Positions 6,333 to 15,819 of a DNA stretch of 34,497 nt are shown piece by piece (position 1 is the stretch's first letter; every line of letters starts with the position of its first letter). Under the pieces are notes generated by a model. That model did not search any database and was not told where the DNA came from. It saw only the letters and a list, made by a program, of their open reading frames with translations. The DNA is from Plebeiibacterium marinum. Its GTDB lineage: Bacteria; Bacteroidota; Bacteroidia; Bacteroidales; Marinilabiliaceae. A program made the translations under genes and the position numbers. The DNA is taken from contig NZ_JAPDPI010000052.1 in NCBI RefSeq assembly GCF_026013615.1, positions 1 through 34,497 of the forward strand. Direction: 5' to 3'.

Positions 6333-7346
6333 TTAAATTACATTGACTTCTTTTTCAATTTTTACATCAAACTTTTTGTAAACAGAATCTTCTATCTCTG
6401 CAGCCAGGTTAAGAACTTCTTCTCCGGTGGCCTTGCCCGTTTTGTTGATTAAAACCAATGCCTGATTTTCATGAACAGCAGCATTTTTTAATGATTTGCC
6501 TTTCCAATGGCATTGGTCAATCATCCAGCCTGCAGCAAGCTTTGAATGGGTTTCAGATATGTCATACACAGGTGCATCAGCATATTCATCTTTTATTTTA
6601 TTGGCAATGCTCTTGCTAACCACTGGGTTTTTAAAAAAGCTTCCAACATTGCCGTAAATCGTATGATCCGGAAGTTTTGATTCCCTGATGCTGATAATGG
6701 CATTGCGTATATTGGAAAGGCTCGCCCCGCCTAATCTGTCAACCATATCCTTAACATCGCCGTAATGAAGCATGAAGGTGTGTTTTTTGTTTAGTTTAAA
6801 GCAAACAGAAGTGATGATGGTTTTGTCTTTTAATTCCTGTTTAAAGATGCTATTTCGATATGAGAAATTACAATCCTTGTTTTTAAGACTAAAAGATTCC
6901 CCGCTATCTAAAAATACTCCATTTACATGAGTAATAATATCTTTAACTTCTGTTCCATAGGCACCTATGTTTTGTACAGGGCAGGCACCTACGTTTCCGG
7001 GTATTAAGGAAAGGTTTTCTACACCTGCATAATTTTGGTCTACGGCCCAGGCAACAAAGGCATCCCACTCAACTCCAGCTCCTGCCTCAACCCATGCCGT
7101 GGAATCATTACTGTCGATAATTTTTATGTTATCGATAATGGGTTTTATCACTAATCCGTCAAAATCTTTGGTAAAAAGAATGTTGCTGCCCCCTCCCAAT
7201 ACCAATATCTTTTCATTTTTGGCAATATTGTTTTGTAAAAGGTCAGCAAGTTGATCAGAACTTTCCGGAGCTGCAAAATATTTTGACTTTACATCAAAAT
7301 GAAATGTATTGTAGTTTTTTAAAGAAAAATCCTCGTGAATTATCAT
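6333..7346 (-). CDS. murB: UDP-N-acetylenolpyruvoylglucosamine reductase MurB
   Basis: A 337-residue flavoenzyme of cytoplasmic peptidoglycan precursor synthesis; it reduces UDP-GlcNAc-enolpyruvate to UDP-MurNAc with NADPH. The FAD-binding segment VLGGGSNILF (49-58) and IPGNVGACPVQNIGAYG (115-131) are clear. Catalytic residues expected for the E. coli-type (type I) enzyme are present: Arg164 in SYRNSIF, Ser236 in GNVGSFFKNP and Glu333 in the C-terminal EKEVNVI. Length and the Tyr loop near 195 also fit type I. It starts 13 bp after the Wzc-like gene and is probably cotranscribed with it. Confidence 0.95.
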   Translation of the reverse strand: MIIHEDFSLKNYNTFHFDVKSKYFAAPESSDQLADLLQNNIAKNEKILVLGGGSNILFTKDFDGLVIKPIIDNIKIIDSNDSTAWVEAGAGVEWDAFVAWAVDQNYAGVENLSLIPGNVGACPVQNIGAYGTEVKDIITHVNGVFLDSGESFSLKNKDCNFSYRNSIFKQELKDKTIITSVCFKLNKKHTFMLHYGDVKDMVDRLGGASLSNIRNAIISIRESKLPDHTIYGNVGSFFKNPVVSKSIANKIKDEYADAPVYDISETHSKLAAGWMIDQCHWKGKSLKNAAVHENQALVLINKTGKATGEEVLNLAAEIEDSVYKKFDVKIEKEVNVI

Positions 7347-7359
7347 GTTTCAGGAAACT

Positions 7360-9741
7360 TTATTTTTTGTTTTCAGCATAATACCTGTCGGCATAATAAT
7401 AGTGTCCACTAATATTGTTGGCCAGGTCGTTCAAAATAAAACCAATGCCACCAATTCCTTCAGATATTAAATTTTGTATGGTGTGTTTAAAGTGTTCTTT
7501 CTCTGTTTTTGCCGATCTGATAACAAAAAGCTGGCAGCTGCTGAATTCCATTAATATCCTGGAATCAGCTACAACGCCAATAGGGGGTGAATCGACAATG
7601 ATTACATCAAAACGTTTTTTTAAATCTTCAAATAATTTTGGGGTATGTTTGGTGGCAATTAGTTCAGATGGATTAGGAGGAATAGCTCCCGAAGGAATTA
7701 TGCATAGGTTATCAACATCACCTTCATATATAATTTGTTCGGTAGTAGCCTGTCCGATCAAAAAGTTGGATAATCCCAGGTGGTTGTGGTGACTAAATAT
7801 CTCTGTTAAACGAGGTTTTCTTAAATCGAAGCCCACCAAAACTGTTTTCTTTCCCGAAATGGCAAAGGCTGATGCCAGGTTTAAGGCACAAAAAGTTTTA
7901 CCTTCACCGGTGTTTGTAGAAGTGATGGTAATGATATGGGCCTCATCGTTGGGGCACATAAACTTTAGTTTGGTACGCAAAGCTCTAAACGATTCTGAAA
8001 TATTTGATAAAGGTTCTCCATGAATTACATTGCTTTCATTTCCTTTATATTGAGAAATATATCCAAGTATAGGAATAGAGGAACAGGTGGCGATCACGTC
8101 TTGCTTGTCCCTGATTTTGTTATTTAAGTATTCTTTTAAAACGATGATGGCAATTGGCAGAGCAAAAGCAAGCATTAACGCTTGCTGGGTATTTTTTTTC
8201 TTATTAGGAGCAACAATGCTCGTAATGCCGGCCTCGTCAATAATTTCATTGTCGGGAGTGTTAGATGCTTTGGTGATTTGAGTTTCACTTTGTTTTTGGA
8301 GTAAAAAAGTAAAAATAGCATCATTAAGCTTGTATCCCCTTTCTATATCAATATATTTCCTTTCAATTTCAGGGAGTTGGTTCATTTTTTGAGAAAGTTC
8401 CTTCAGTTGGTTGTTCAATTTCTGTTTTTCAATTTCTATATTCTGAAGGAGCTTTTTTAGGGCTACCAATAAGTTTTGCCTGCTTACTTCTATTCTTTTT
8501 TCCAGTTCATCCAAATATGGATTTATTTCAGAACTCTTGGCAGTAGTAAGCGTGTGTTCGTTGATCTGAGCCAGTAATTCCGTAATAAAACCGGAGATTA
8601 TTCCATTGGCATCATCAGTAAAGGCCGGGAGCAAAAAGTCTTCGCTATACGGATCTTCAATTAAGTGGGCACTTAGGTTGTTGTAATATTCTTCCCTGAT
8701 TTTAACCAGGTTTAGTTCTTTTTCATATTCAAAATACTGATCGGCCAAACGTGCAGTAATTTCAGATGGTGCACTAAAGATATTGGATCGCCTGAAATTC
8801 ATTAGTTTTTCCTGGGCTGCTCGCAGGCTATCGGATACCTGGGTGAGTTGGGTGTCAATAAAACTGATAGTTCGGGTTGCTATCTCATTTTTCCGTTCCA
8901 AACTTTGTTCCAGGTACACTTTTGAAAGCGCATTTAAAAAACTAATAATTTTGCTGGTATTTGTTCCTGTTGTTGAGATGTATATAATGGAACTTCCTTC
9001 TTTGTAAGGAGAAACTGTAATATTGCTTCTGTAGGTGTTTGTAAGCCAATCGTGCGACCTGAAATAGAAGTAATATCCGACTTCTGGATTTATGCTGTTT
9101 TGATGTTTTATAAGGGTGAATTTTCCATATGGTGTGCTTATTTCATCTCCCCAGTTAACTGTCTGGTTAAATGAGATGGTTCCGCTTCCTCCATGGTTTG
9201 TTCCATCTTTAAAGGTGTGCAATACCGCATTGTCACATTGAATGGAGATGTTAACTTTATCGTTGTCTTGGGGCTTGATGTGTATGGGAGTGTTTAATAT
9301 CTGTACATGAGAAGAGTCCATAACAACTGAAAAAGGACTTCGGTTATACATGTCATAATCCATCAAAAAGCCATCACTATAAATATCAATGCCAAAGTCG
9401 AGCAGGTCTATAGCCCGCCTTACCACTTTTTTGGAGCGCAGTATGATGGTTTGGTTCTCCAGACTCTTCATTTCCGGAGACAAGCCAAACCCCTCAATCA
9501 ATTCAGCTCTGGAAATACTCTTGGGTTCATCACTTTTAAGCATTACTGTAACCGATCCCCGGTATACATTCTGGGTATAGCGATGAAATATAAAAATTGA
9601 TGCTACACAGATTGGCAGGGAGATGGCAAATAGATACCAGTTTGAAATAACCAATCGGGTTATTTTTCTTATGTCGGGCAAGCCATCACCTTTGGATTGG
9701 CTGATTTGATTGTGTATATTTTGATTATTATTATCGTTCAC
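7360..9741 (-). CDS. Wzc-type polysaccharide co-polymerase with bacterial tyrosine kinase domain
   Basis: A 793-residue inner-membrane protein. Order: cytoplasmic N-terminus; first membrane segment at about 34-52; long periplasmic Wzz-like region with coiled coil at about 280-500; second membrane segment near 517-540; C-terminal BY-kinase. Kinase motifs are Walker A STNTGEGKT (608-616), Walker A' VLVGFD (634-639) and Walker B VIIVD (713-717), followed by a Tyr-rich tail HYYYADRYY (780-788), the usual autophosphorylation cluster. The family controls chain length and export of capsule or exopolysaccharide. No wza, polymerase or glycosyltransferase gene is nearby, so it acts in trans or has a different substrate. 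Confidence 0.9.
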   Translation of the reverse strand: MNDNNNQNIHNQISQSKGDGLPDIRKITRLVISNWYLFAISLPICVASIFIFHRYTQNVYRGSVTVMLKSDEPKSISRAELIEGFGLSPEMKSLENQTIILRSKKVVRRAIDLLDFGIDIYSDGFLMDYDMYNRSPFSVVMDSSHVQILNTPIHIKPQDNDKVNISIQCDNAVLHTFKDGTNHGGSGTISFNQTVNWGDEISTPYGKFTLIKHQNSINPEVGYYFYFRSHDWLTNTYRSNITVSPYKEGSSIIYISTTGTNTSKIISFLNALSKVYLEQSLERKNEIATRTISFIDTQLTQVSDSLRAAQEKLMNFRRSNIFSAPSEITARLADQYFEYEKELNLVKIREEYYNNLSAHLIEDPYSEDFLLPAFTDDANGIISGFITELLAQINEHTLTTAKSSEINPYLDELEKRIEVSRQNLLVALKKLLQNIEIEKQKLNNQLKELSQKMNQLPEIERKYIDIERGYKLNDAIFTFLLQKQSETQITKASNTPDNEIIDEAGITSIVAPNKKKNTQQALMLAFALPIAIIVLKEYLNNKIRDKQDVIATCSSIPILGYISQYKGNESNVIHGEPLSNISESFRALRTKLKFMCPNDEAHIITITSTNTGEGKTFCALNLASAFAISGKKTVLVGFDLRKPRLTEIFSHHNHLGLSNFLIGQATTEQIIYEGDVDNLCIIPSGAIPPNPSELIATKHTPKLFEDLKKRFDVIIVDSPPIGVVADSRILMEFSSCQLFVIRSAKTEKEHFKHTIQNLISEGIGGIGFILNDLANNISGHYYYADRYYAENKK

Positions 9742-9852
9742 TTTTTATAATTTGAATTGAAAATTACCTGTATAAAACCTTATTTTAAACCTGTGTTAAC
9801 TTCTTTGCAAGTTTATAATTTGCAGTAGTAATGCAGGTCAGTATATAAACGG

Positions 9853-10377
9853 TTAGCTATAGAAGGTTTGTACGTCATTTTTTAAGGCATCCAAAGCTTT
9901 TCGAAAATGGTAGGCGGTTTCATTTTGGTATTGTTCGAGCAGCGTCTTGCCCAATGCAATTGATGGATCCTCTGGTTTTACATATCCGGCTGAAACATTG
10001 ATTAACCGTACCATTTCTTCCTTGGCGGTTTTTACCAGGTTCCAGGTAGCCGGTGGCAAGTATACCTGCATAGCTATGTTATGTTCAAACTCAGTTCTGA
10101 TACTTGATAGCATATTAGCTTGTAGCTGTTGGCAGTTTATAGTATGCGATTGTTCACGTATAACTATTGATTCTGCATTGATCCGCTCCAGAAATAGGGT
10201 AATACGTTCATATGCAGCCAGCCTGGTAGGCAAAACATCCTTAAATTTTCCCAGTAAAAATTCCTGCCGCCTTCTTTCAATGTCACTCTTTAAAAACCAT
10301 TTTACAATAAAAATAGTTGTTAAAAAAACAATAAGCGATGGCAATGTGTATTTTAATACCTCCAAAAAAACATCCAT
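9853..10377 (-). CDS. Conserved Bacteroidota membrane-anchored protein of unknown function
   Basis: A 174-residue protein with one N-terminal membrane segment (about 8-28, LKYTLPSLIVFLTTIFIVKW), then a basic stretch and an all-helical soluble part including LPTRLAAYERITLFLERI (49-66). This layout fits a group of uncharacterised Bacteroidota proteins (I believe the DUF7935 family, but I am not sure of the number). The soluble part would face the cytoplasm given the KSDIERRR positive residues after the membrane segment. It is 111 bp upstream of the Wzc-like gene on the same strand. No function can be assigned. Confidence 0.75.
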   Translation of the reverse strand: MDVFLEVLKYTLPSLIVFLTTIFIVKWFLKSDIERRRQEFLLGKFKDVLPTRLAAYERITLFLERINAESIVIREQSHTINCQQLQANMLSSIRTEFEHNIAMQVYLPPATWNLVKTAKEEMVRLINVSAGYVKPEDPSIALGKTLLEQYQNETAYHFRKALDALKNDVQTFYS

Positions 10378-10556
10378 AATTCTTAAAAATGTTAATTTTG
10401 CACCCTGTTCAGAAATACAATTTTAAAACAGAATAAAATAATGGGTGAAAATAGTGGTAATTGTTATGAATTGCAATCTGATTTTTAATTTTTAGATATA
10501 ACCCATTTAATTTTACGATGAAATAAATAACAATAAATCTTATATAATTTCGAAAC

Positions 10557-11747
10557 ATGAATATTTCCGAAAGATTAGCAAATGTAAATGAATCGGCTAC
10601 TTTAGCCATGTCGCAAAAAAGTCGCGAACTTCAGGCTTTGGGGCACGATGTTATCAACCTTAGCATTGGTCAGCCAGATTTTAATACTCCGGATCATATT
10701 AAGGAAGCAGCAAAAAAAGCGATAGATGATAATGTTTCGAAATATACGCCTGTTCCGGGATTACCTGTTTTGAGAGATGCTGTTTGTGAAAAATTTAAGC
10801 GTGATAATGGGTTGGATTTTTCACCATCACAAATAGTTGTTTCAAATGGAGCCAAGCAATCAATTGCTAATGTGATTTTAAGTTTGACAGGACCCGGTGA
10901 TGAGGTGATCATTCCGGCACCCTATTGGGTTAGTTATGTTGAAATTGTAAATTTGGCACAGGCTTCTAATGTTATTGTAGAGGCTGGAATTGATCAGGAT
11001 TTTAAAATTACGCCTGAGCAATTGGAGGAAGCTATTACTCCCAAAACAAAGATGTTTTTATTTAGTTCCCCGTCAAATCCTACCGGTAGTTTATATACCA
11101 GGGAAGAATTAAAGGCTTTGGCAGAAGTGTTTATGCGTTATCCTCATGTAATTGTTGTTTCTGATGAGATATATGAACTGATCACTTTTCAGGGGCAGCA
11201 TGAAAGTATTGCCCAGTTTAAAGAATTGCAAGATCGTGTTGTAGTTGTTAATGGGGTTTCAAAAGGCTATGCCATGACGGGGTGGAGGATTGGATATATA
11301 GCAGCACCCCAGTGGATTGCAGATGCATGCAATAAACTACAGGGTCAATATACCTCTGGAGCGTGCTCCATTTCTCAAATGGCTTCTGTTGCTGCTCTTA
11401 CTGGTACACAACAACCATCCTTTAAAATGAAGGAAGTCTTTATCAGGCGAAGGGATTTGGTAGTAAAAATGGCCAAAGAAATTAAAGGGATGAAAGTTAA
11501 TATTCCTCAAGGTGCTTTTTATTTATTTCCGGAGGTGGATTACTTTTTTGGGAAATCATGTAATGGCTATATGATTAATAATGCTTCTGATTTAGCCCTG
11601 TATTTGCTGGAAACTGCTTATGTTGCTACGGTTACAGGAGAGGCATTTGGAAGTCCTAAGTGCCTGAGATTCTCATATGCCACATCAGATGAGTTGCTGA
11701 TGGAGGCTTTAAAGAGGATTAAAATAGCGTTAGATAAATTGGAATAA
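10557..11747 (+). CDS. aspC: PLP-dependent aminotransferase, aspartate aminotransferase-like
   Basis: A 396-residue class I, fold-type I aminotransferase. Visible: SIGQPDFNTP (36-45), YWVSY around 123-127, SPSNPTGSLY with Asn174, SDEIYE with Asp203, and SKGYAMTGWRIGY with the PLP lysine at 236; the C-terminal Arg for the alpha-carboxylate lies in CLRFSYA. These are features of subgroup Ib aspartate aminotransferases, which move amino groups between aspartate or related acids and 2-oxoglutarate. A prephenate or broad-specificity activity cannot be excluded. It is monocistronic and followed by a strong terminator. Confidence 0.88.
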   Translation: MNISERLANVNESATLAMSQKSRELQALGHDVINLSIGQPDFNTPDHIKEAAKKAIDDNVSKYTPVPGLPVLRDAVCEKFKRDNGLDFSPSQIVVSNGAKQSIANVILSLTGPGDEVIIPAPYWVSYVEIVNLAQASNVIVEAGIDQDFKITPEQLEEAITPKTKMFLFSSPSNPTGSLYTREELKALAEVFMRYPHVIVVSDEIYELITFQGQHESIAQFKELQDRVVVVNGVSKGYAMTGWRIGYIAAPQWIADACNKLQGQYTSGACSISQMASVAALTGTQQPSFKMKEVFIRRRDLVVKMAKEIKGMKVNIPQGAFYLFPEVDYFFGKSCNGYMINNASDLALYLLETAYVATVTGEAFGSPKCLRFSYATSDELLMEALKRIKIALDKLE

Positions 11748-11772
11748 AAAAATAACATTATATCGTTAATTG

Positions 11773-11813
11773 ACAGTCCTTGTAATTGTACCATACAGGG
11801 ACTGTTTTTTTTT
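11773..11813 (+). terminator. Rho-independent terminator of the aminotransferase gene
   Basis: ACAGTCCTTGTA (11773-11784) pairs with TACAGGGACTGT (11794-11805), with one G-U pair, followed by a run of nine T to 11813. The T-run overlaps the stop codon of the convergent ftsE. Confidence 0.88.
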
Positions 11814-12516
11814 ATTGGTTTTCTTTCAGTCGGGTGTCTTCACATTTTAAAATACGTCCTTTGTACTTATCAATCATACCATAATTATGGGTGGCCATAA
11901 TTACCGTTTTTCCCATTTCGGATATTTTTTGTAACAGAACCATAAGCTCATTGGTTGTTTCTGGATCCAGGTTTCCGGTGGGCTCGTCAGCTAAAATTAA
12001 ATCAGGTTCGTTTAGTAAGGCCCTTGCAATGCCAATACGTTGTTGTTCTCCTCCTGATAGTTGGTGAGGTTTTTTGTAACCTTTATGCACCATGTCTACC
12101 TGGGTTAGAACTTCCCTGATGCGCGTGTCAATTTCTTTTTTGTTTTTCCATCCGGTGGCCTTTAGTACAAAGCTAAGGTTGTCGTAAACAGTGCGGTCGC
12201 TAAGCAATTGGAAATCCTGAAATATGATGCCCATTTTACGTCTTAAATAAGGGATGTGCTTCGTTTTCATTTTCTTCAGGTCGTATCCTACGGCAAAAAT
12301 ATCACCATCAGACACCTCTATTTCGGCATAAATTGATTTGAGTAAACTCGATTTTCCGCTACCTACCTTACCAATTAAATATATAAATTCGCCTTTCTTA
12401 ACTTCAAGGTTAACATCTTTAAGAACAATGTTTTCCCGATGCCGGATCACTGCATTTTTAAGTTCAACAATATTTCCTTTGTCGTTTTCTATAGATGTGT
12501 TCTTTTTGCGGCTCAT
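11812..12516 (-). CDS. ftsE: Cell-division ABC ATPase FtsE
   Basis: A 234-residue ABC ATPase. Walker A GKVGSGKS (49-56), Q-loop FQDFQLLSDRTVYDNL (99-114, strongly FtsE-like), signature LSGGEQQR (153-160), Walker B LILADEP (173-179) and H-loop His210 (MATHN) are all present. FtsE pairs with membrane protein FtsX to activate periplasmic peptidoglycan hydrolases at the septum. No ftsX lies in the window, as often seen in Bacteroidota. LolD-type exporters are the main alternative, but the 'LLSDRTVYDNL' segment favours FtsE. Confidence 0.87.
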   Translation of the reverse strand: MSRKKNTSIENDKGNIVELKNAVIRHRENIVLKDVNLEVKKGEFIYLIGKVGSGKSSLLKSIYAEIEVSDGDIFAVGYDLKKMKTKHIPYLRRKMGIIFQDFQLLSDRTVYDNLSFVLKATGWKNKKEIDTRIREVLTQVDMVHKGYKKPHQLSGGEQQRIGIARALLNEPDLILADEPTGNLDPETTNELMVLLQKISEMGKTVIMATHNYGMIDKYKGRILKCEDTRLKENQ

Positions 12517-12731
12517 TGAATTTATAATGACATCAGATTAAAAAAATATTTTGTGAAAATAGAAAAATAAATTGTGAATTAAATACGTTTGATAATAAAC
12601 GCTATTCTATAATATGCCAAAGTCTAAATTTTATATCTTTAAGGCCAAATTTGGATAGGGGGTTTAATATGGTATAATACTTGCGTGGCCATACCCTGTT
12701 TATTACAATAATTAAAGAAAAGATTTTATTA

Positions 12732-15700
12732 ATGATAAATAGTAAAAATCTAACTGTAACCATTCTGGCTATACTGATAAGCCTTCCTTTATTATCGCAA
12801 AAATCATTAGGGTTACAACAACCAGAGAGAGTATTTGAAAAAGCAATGGAACTGTATCGATTGAAAAAATATGGTTCAGCTCGCGATCAATTTGATAAGA
12901 TTATCCGACAGTCTGTTCGGGGAGAGTCGAATCAGTATGCACAGGCTTGTTATTATCAGGCTGTTTGTGCAAAAAATCTTGAAAATGGTGATGCAGAGTA
13001 CCTCTTTGAGAAATTTATAGCTGATTTCCCTGAAAGTAACAGGCGGTCGTATGCCTATTTTCATTTGGGCGATATGAAATTAACCAATAGAAAATACAGA
13101 CAGGCTCTGCGAAAGTTTGAAGAGGTGAAAGAATCAAAGCTTGATGAGGAGACACGGTATGCTTTTATGTTTAAAAAAGGCTATTGTCATTTTATGGAAG
13201 AGGACTATGATGTGGCCAATAGGTATTTCTACGATTTAAAAGATATAGATAATAAGTATTATGACGCTTCAAATTATTATTATTCTCACATCCAGTACCA
13301 AAAAGGGAATTATAATACTGCATTGGAAGGTTTCGAAAGGTTAAAAGATGTTCCTGCTTTCAGGAAGCTGGTTCCGTTTTATATTTCCCAAATCTATTAT
13401 TTAAAGGGGGATTTTGATGAGGCAATACAATATGCCTTGCCTTTAATTGAAGATGGGTCAAAGGAACGTAAGGCTGATATGGCCCGAATTGTTGGAGAAT
13501 CATACTTTGCCAAAAAGAATTATGCGCAGTCAACCAATTATTTTGAATCAACCATTAAATTATCTTCTAAAGCCAAAAGAGAAGATTATTACCATTTGGG
13601 TTTTGCTTATTACTATCAAAAAAAATATGATAAAGCTGCAGAATATCTAAGTATGGTTACTTCGGCAAATGATGAAATGGCACAAAATGCATATTATCAC
13701 CTGGCTGATTGTCATATGAGACTCAAAGATAAAAAAAGGGCCAGGGTAGCATTTGAGGCTGCTTCAAAATATGATTTTGATAAAGATATACAGGAAGATG
13801 CATTGTTTAATACCATAAAACTAAACTATGAATTGAACTATTCTCCTTTTAATGAGATTATTAATTCGTTTTTAGATTTTATAGATAAATTTCCGGAAAG
13901 TGATAAAATTGACCTGGCATATGATTATTTGGGAAAAGTGTTTTTGACAACCAAGAATTATGCCCAGGCTTTAGAGGCACTTGAAAATATTAAAATAAAG
14001 AATAGCCGGGTTTATGAGGCTATGCAAAAAGTGGCTTACTATAGGGCTATAGACTTATTTACAAACCTGAGTTTTTCGGATGCGGTTAAGTATTTTAACT
14101 ATAGCTTGGATTATGGCAAATATAATAAGGAACTAAAAGTGAAATCCTATTACTGGAGAGGTGAAGCAAAATATCGTTTAGGTATGTATTCGCAAGCAGT
14201 AGAGGATTATAATACCTTTATTCTTACACCGGGTAGTTTTGGAACAGATTATTTTGCCTTGGCACATTACAATATTGCTTATGCTGAGTTTAAAGACAAA
14301 AACTATGAATTGGCAAAAAGCTGGTGGAGGAAGTATATAAATATTGAGAAAAACAACGGGGAGGCAACCGTAGGTGATGCTTATAACAGAATAGGTGACT
14401 GCTATTTTGTTCAGAGGGATTTTCAACAGGCTATTTCGTATTATGAAAAAGCTACAGGACGGATAAATGCATCGCCTGATTATTCTATATATCAAAAAGC
14501 CATCTCTTTAGGTATACTAAAAAAACATGAAACAAAAATTTCAGAATTGAATGGGTTGATCAATAAATATCCTAAATCGCATTATGTTGATGATGCACTG
14601 TATGAGATGGGAAAATCTTATGTGGCTATGGGTGATTTGCCTAATGCCATCCGGAAGTATAAAACCATTAAGGAAAAATATTCCACTAGTAGTTATTCTA
14701 AAAAAGCAATGCTGCAATTAGGTCTGGTTTATTATAACTCTAATGATTATGACAATTCCATGCAGTTTTATAAAAGGGTGGTTAATGAATTCCCGGGAAC
14801 CCAGGAGGCTATGGAATCATTGTTGGGGATACGTAATATATATATGGACAGAAATGACTTAGATGGTTATGTGGGGTATACAAAAACCTTGGGGAGTTTT
14901 GCCCAGGTAGATGTGCGTGAGCAGGACTCGTTAAGTTATGTTTCGGCTGAGCGTTATTATATGGATGGTAAATGTGATCCTGCGGTTAAAAGCTTTCAGA
15001 CTTATTTAAATAGGTATCCACAAGGGATGTTCGCATTGAATGCCAATTATTACATGGCTGATTGCTTGTATAAAAAGGGTGAAAAATATGATGCGCTCAG
15101 GGCCTATAAAGAGGTAACCAATAAAGGGAAAAATATATTTACCGAAGATGCTCTGATAAGGTCAGGGGAAATTAATTTCGGGATGGAAAAGTATAATGAT
15201 GCCTTATCTGCTTTTGAACAATTGGAACAGATTGCAGAGATAAAGGAGAACCGGATGGAAGCCAGGATTGGCGTTATGCGCTGTAATTATAAATTGAACA
15301 ATGCGGATAAAACCATAGAATCGGCAATTACAGTTATGAATTCCCCTAAAGTTGCAGAAGAAATCATTCGAGAGGCCAGATATTATAAAGCTGGAGCCCA
15401 TTTGGTAAGGGGAGAGCAGGAGTTGGCAATGAAAGAATATACTGTGTTGTCTAAAAATCCACAGAGTGTTCAGGGGGCAGAAGCTAAGTATTTGCTGGCA
15501 CAAAATTATTACGATAACGGAAATAAGGAAAAGGCGGAGGACGAGGTGTTTGATTTGGCAAACAAAGGGACATCCCATCAGTATTGGCTGGCCCGCTGTT
15601 TTATCTTGTTATCGGATATTTATATCTCTAATCAGGAATTTTTTCAGGCAAAGCAATATTTACAAAGTATTGTCGAGAATTATAAAGGAGAGGACGATAT

Positions 15701-15794
15701 TAAAGGTATGGTTCAGCAGCGACTGAAAGTTGTTGAAGAAAAGATGGCTGTTACATCAGCTAAGGAGAGTGTTGATACGCTAAAAATTCAATAA
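12732..15794 (+). CDS. Large periplasmic tetratricopeptide-repeat protein
   Basis: A 1020-residue protein from ATG 12732, with a Sec signal peptide (MINSKNLTVTILAILISLPL...) cleaved near residue 26. The frame is open upstream to a TTG, but the signal peptide supports this ATG. The rest is almost all TPR-like helical repeats (patterns such as YYQAVCAKNLENGDAEYLFEKF and YYHLADCHMRLKDKKRARVAFE) spread from about 35 to 1000. Such proteins are scaffolds for periplasmic or outer-membrane complexes. A 25-bp gap to the outer-membrane barrel gene suggests an operon and a shared complex. The upstream 215-bp region contains TACGTTTG at 12584-12591 as a possible -7 box, without a well-placed -33. Confidence 0.88.
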   Translation: MINSKNLTVTILAILISLPLLSQKSLGLQQPERVFEKAMELYRLKKYGSARDQFDKIIRQSVRGESNQYAQACYYQAVCAKNLENGDAEYLFEKFIADFPESNRRSYAYFHLGDMKLTNRKYRQALRKFEEVKESKLDEETRYAFMFKKGYCHFMEEDYDVANRYFYDLKDIDNKYYDASNYYYSHIQYQKGNYNTALEGFERLKDVPAFRKLVPFYISQIYYLKGDFDEAIQYALPLIEDGSKERKADMARIVGESYFAKKNYAQSTNYFESTIKLSSKAKREDYYHLGFAYYYQKKYDKAAEYLSMVTSANDEMAQNAYYHLADCHMRLKDKKRARVAFEAASKYDFDKDIQEDALFNTIKLNYELNYSPFNEIINSFLDFIDKFPESDKIDLAYDYLGKVFLTTKNYAQALEALENIKIKNSRVYEAMQKVAYYRAIDLFTNLSFSDAVKYFNYSLDYGKYNKELKVKSYYWRGEAKYRLGMYSQAVEDYNTFILTPGSFGTDYFALAHYNIAYAEFKDKNYELAKSWWRKYINIEKNNGEATVGDAYNRIGDCYFVQRDFQQAISYYEKATGRINASPDYSIYQKAISLGILKKHETKISELNGLINKYPKSHYVDDALYEMGKSYVAMGDLPNAIRKYKTIKEKYSTSSYSKKAMLQLGLVYYNSNDYDNSMQFYKRVVNEFPGTQEAMESLLGIRNIYMDRNDLDGYVGYTKTLGSFAQVDVREQDSLSYVSAERYYMDGKCDPAVKSFQTYLNRYPQGMFALNANYYMADCLYKKGEKYDALRAYKEVTNKGKNIFTEDALIRSGEINFGMEKYNDALSAFEQLEQIAEIKENRMEARIGVMRCNYKLNNADKTIESAITVMNSPKVAEEIIREARYYKAGAHLVRGEQELAMKEYTVLSKNPQSVQGAEAKYLLAQNYYDNGNKEKAEDEVFDLANKGTSHQYWLARCFILLSDIYISNQEFFQAKQYLQSIVENYKGEDDIKGMVQQRLKVVEEKMAVTSAKESVDTLKIQ

Positions 15795-15819
15795 ACCTCA
15801 ATTTTTATAGAATTTGAAA

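Noticed and set aside
10409-10609. Minus-strand ORF of 66 codons over the aminotransferase start
   Set aside because: It overlaps the real gene start, is rich in residues typical of AT-rich non-coding frames, and has no family resemblance.
12681-12731. Longer TPR protein starting at TTG 12681
   Set aside because: The extra 17 residues would sit in front of a clear signal peptide starting at ATG 12732.
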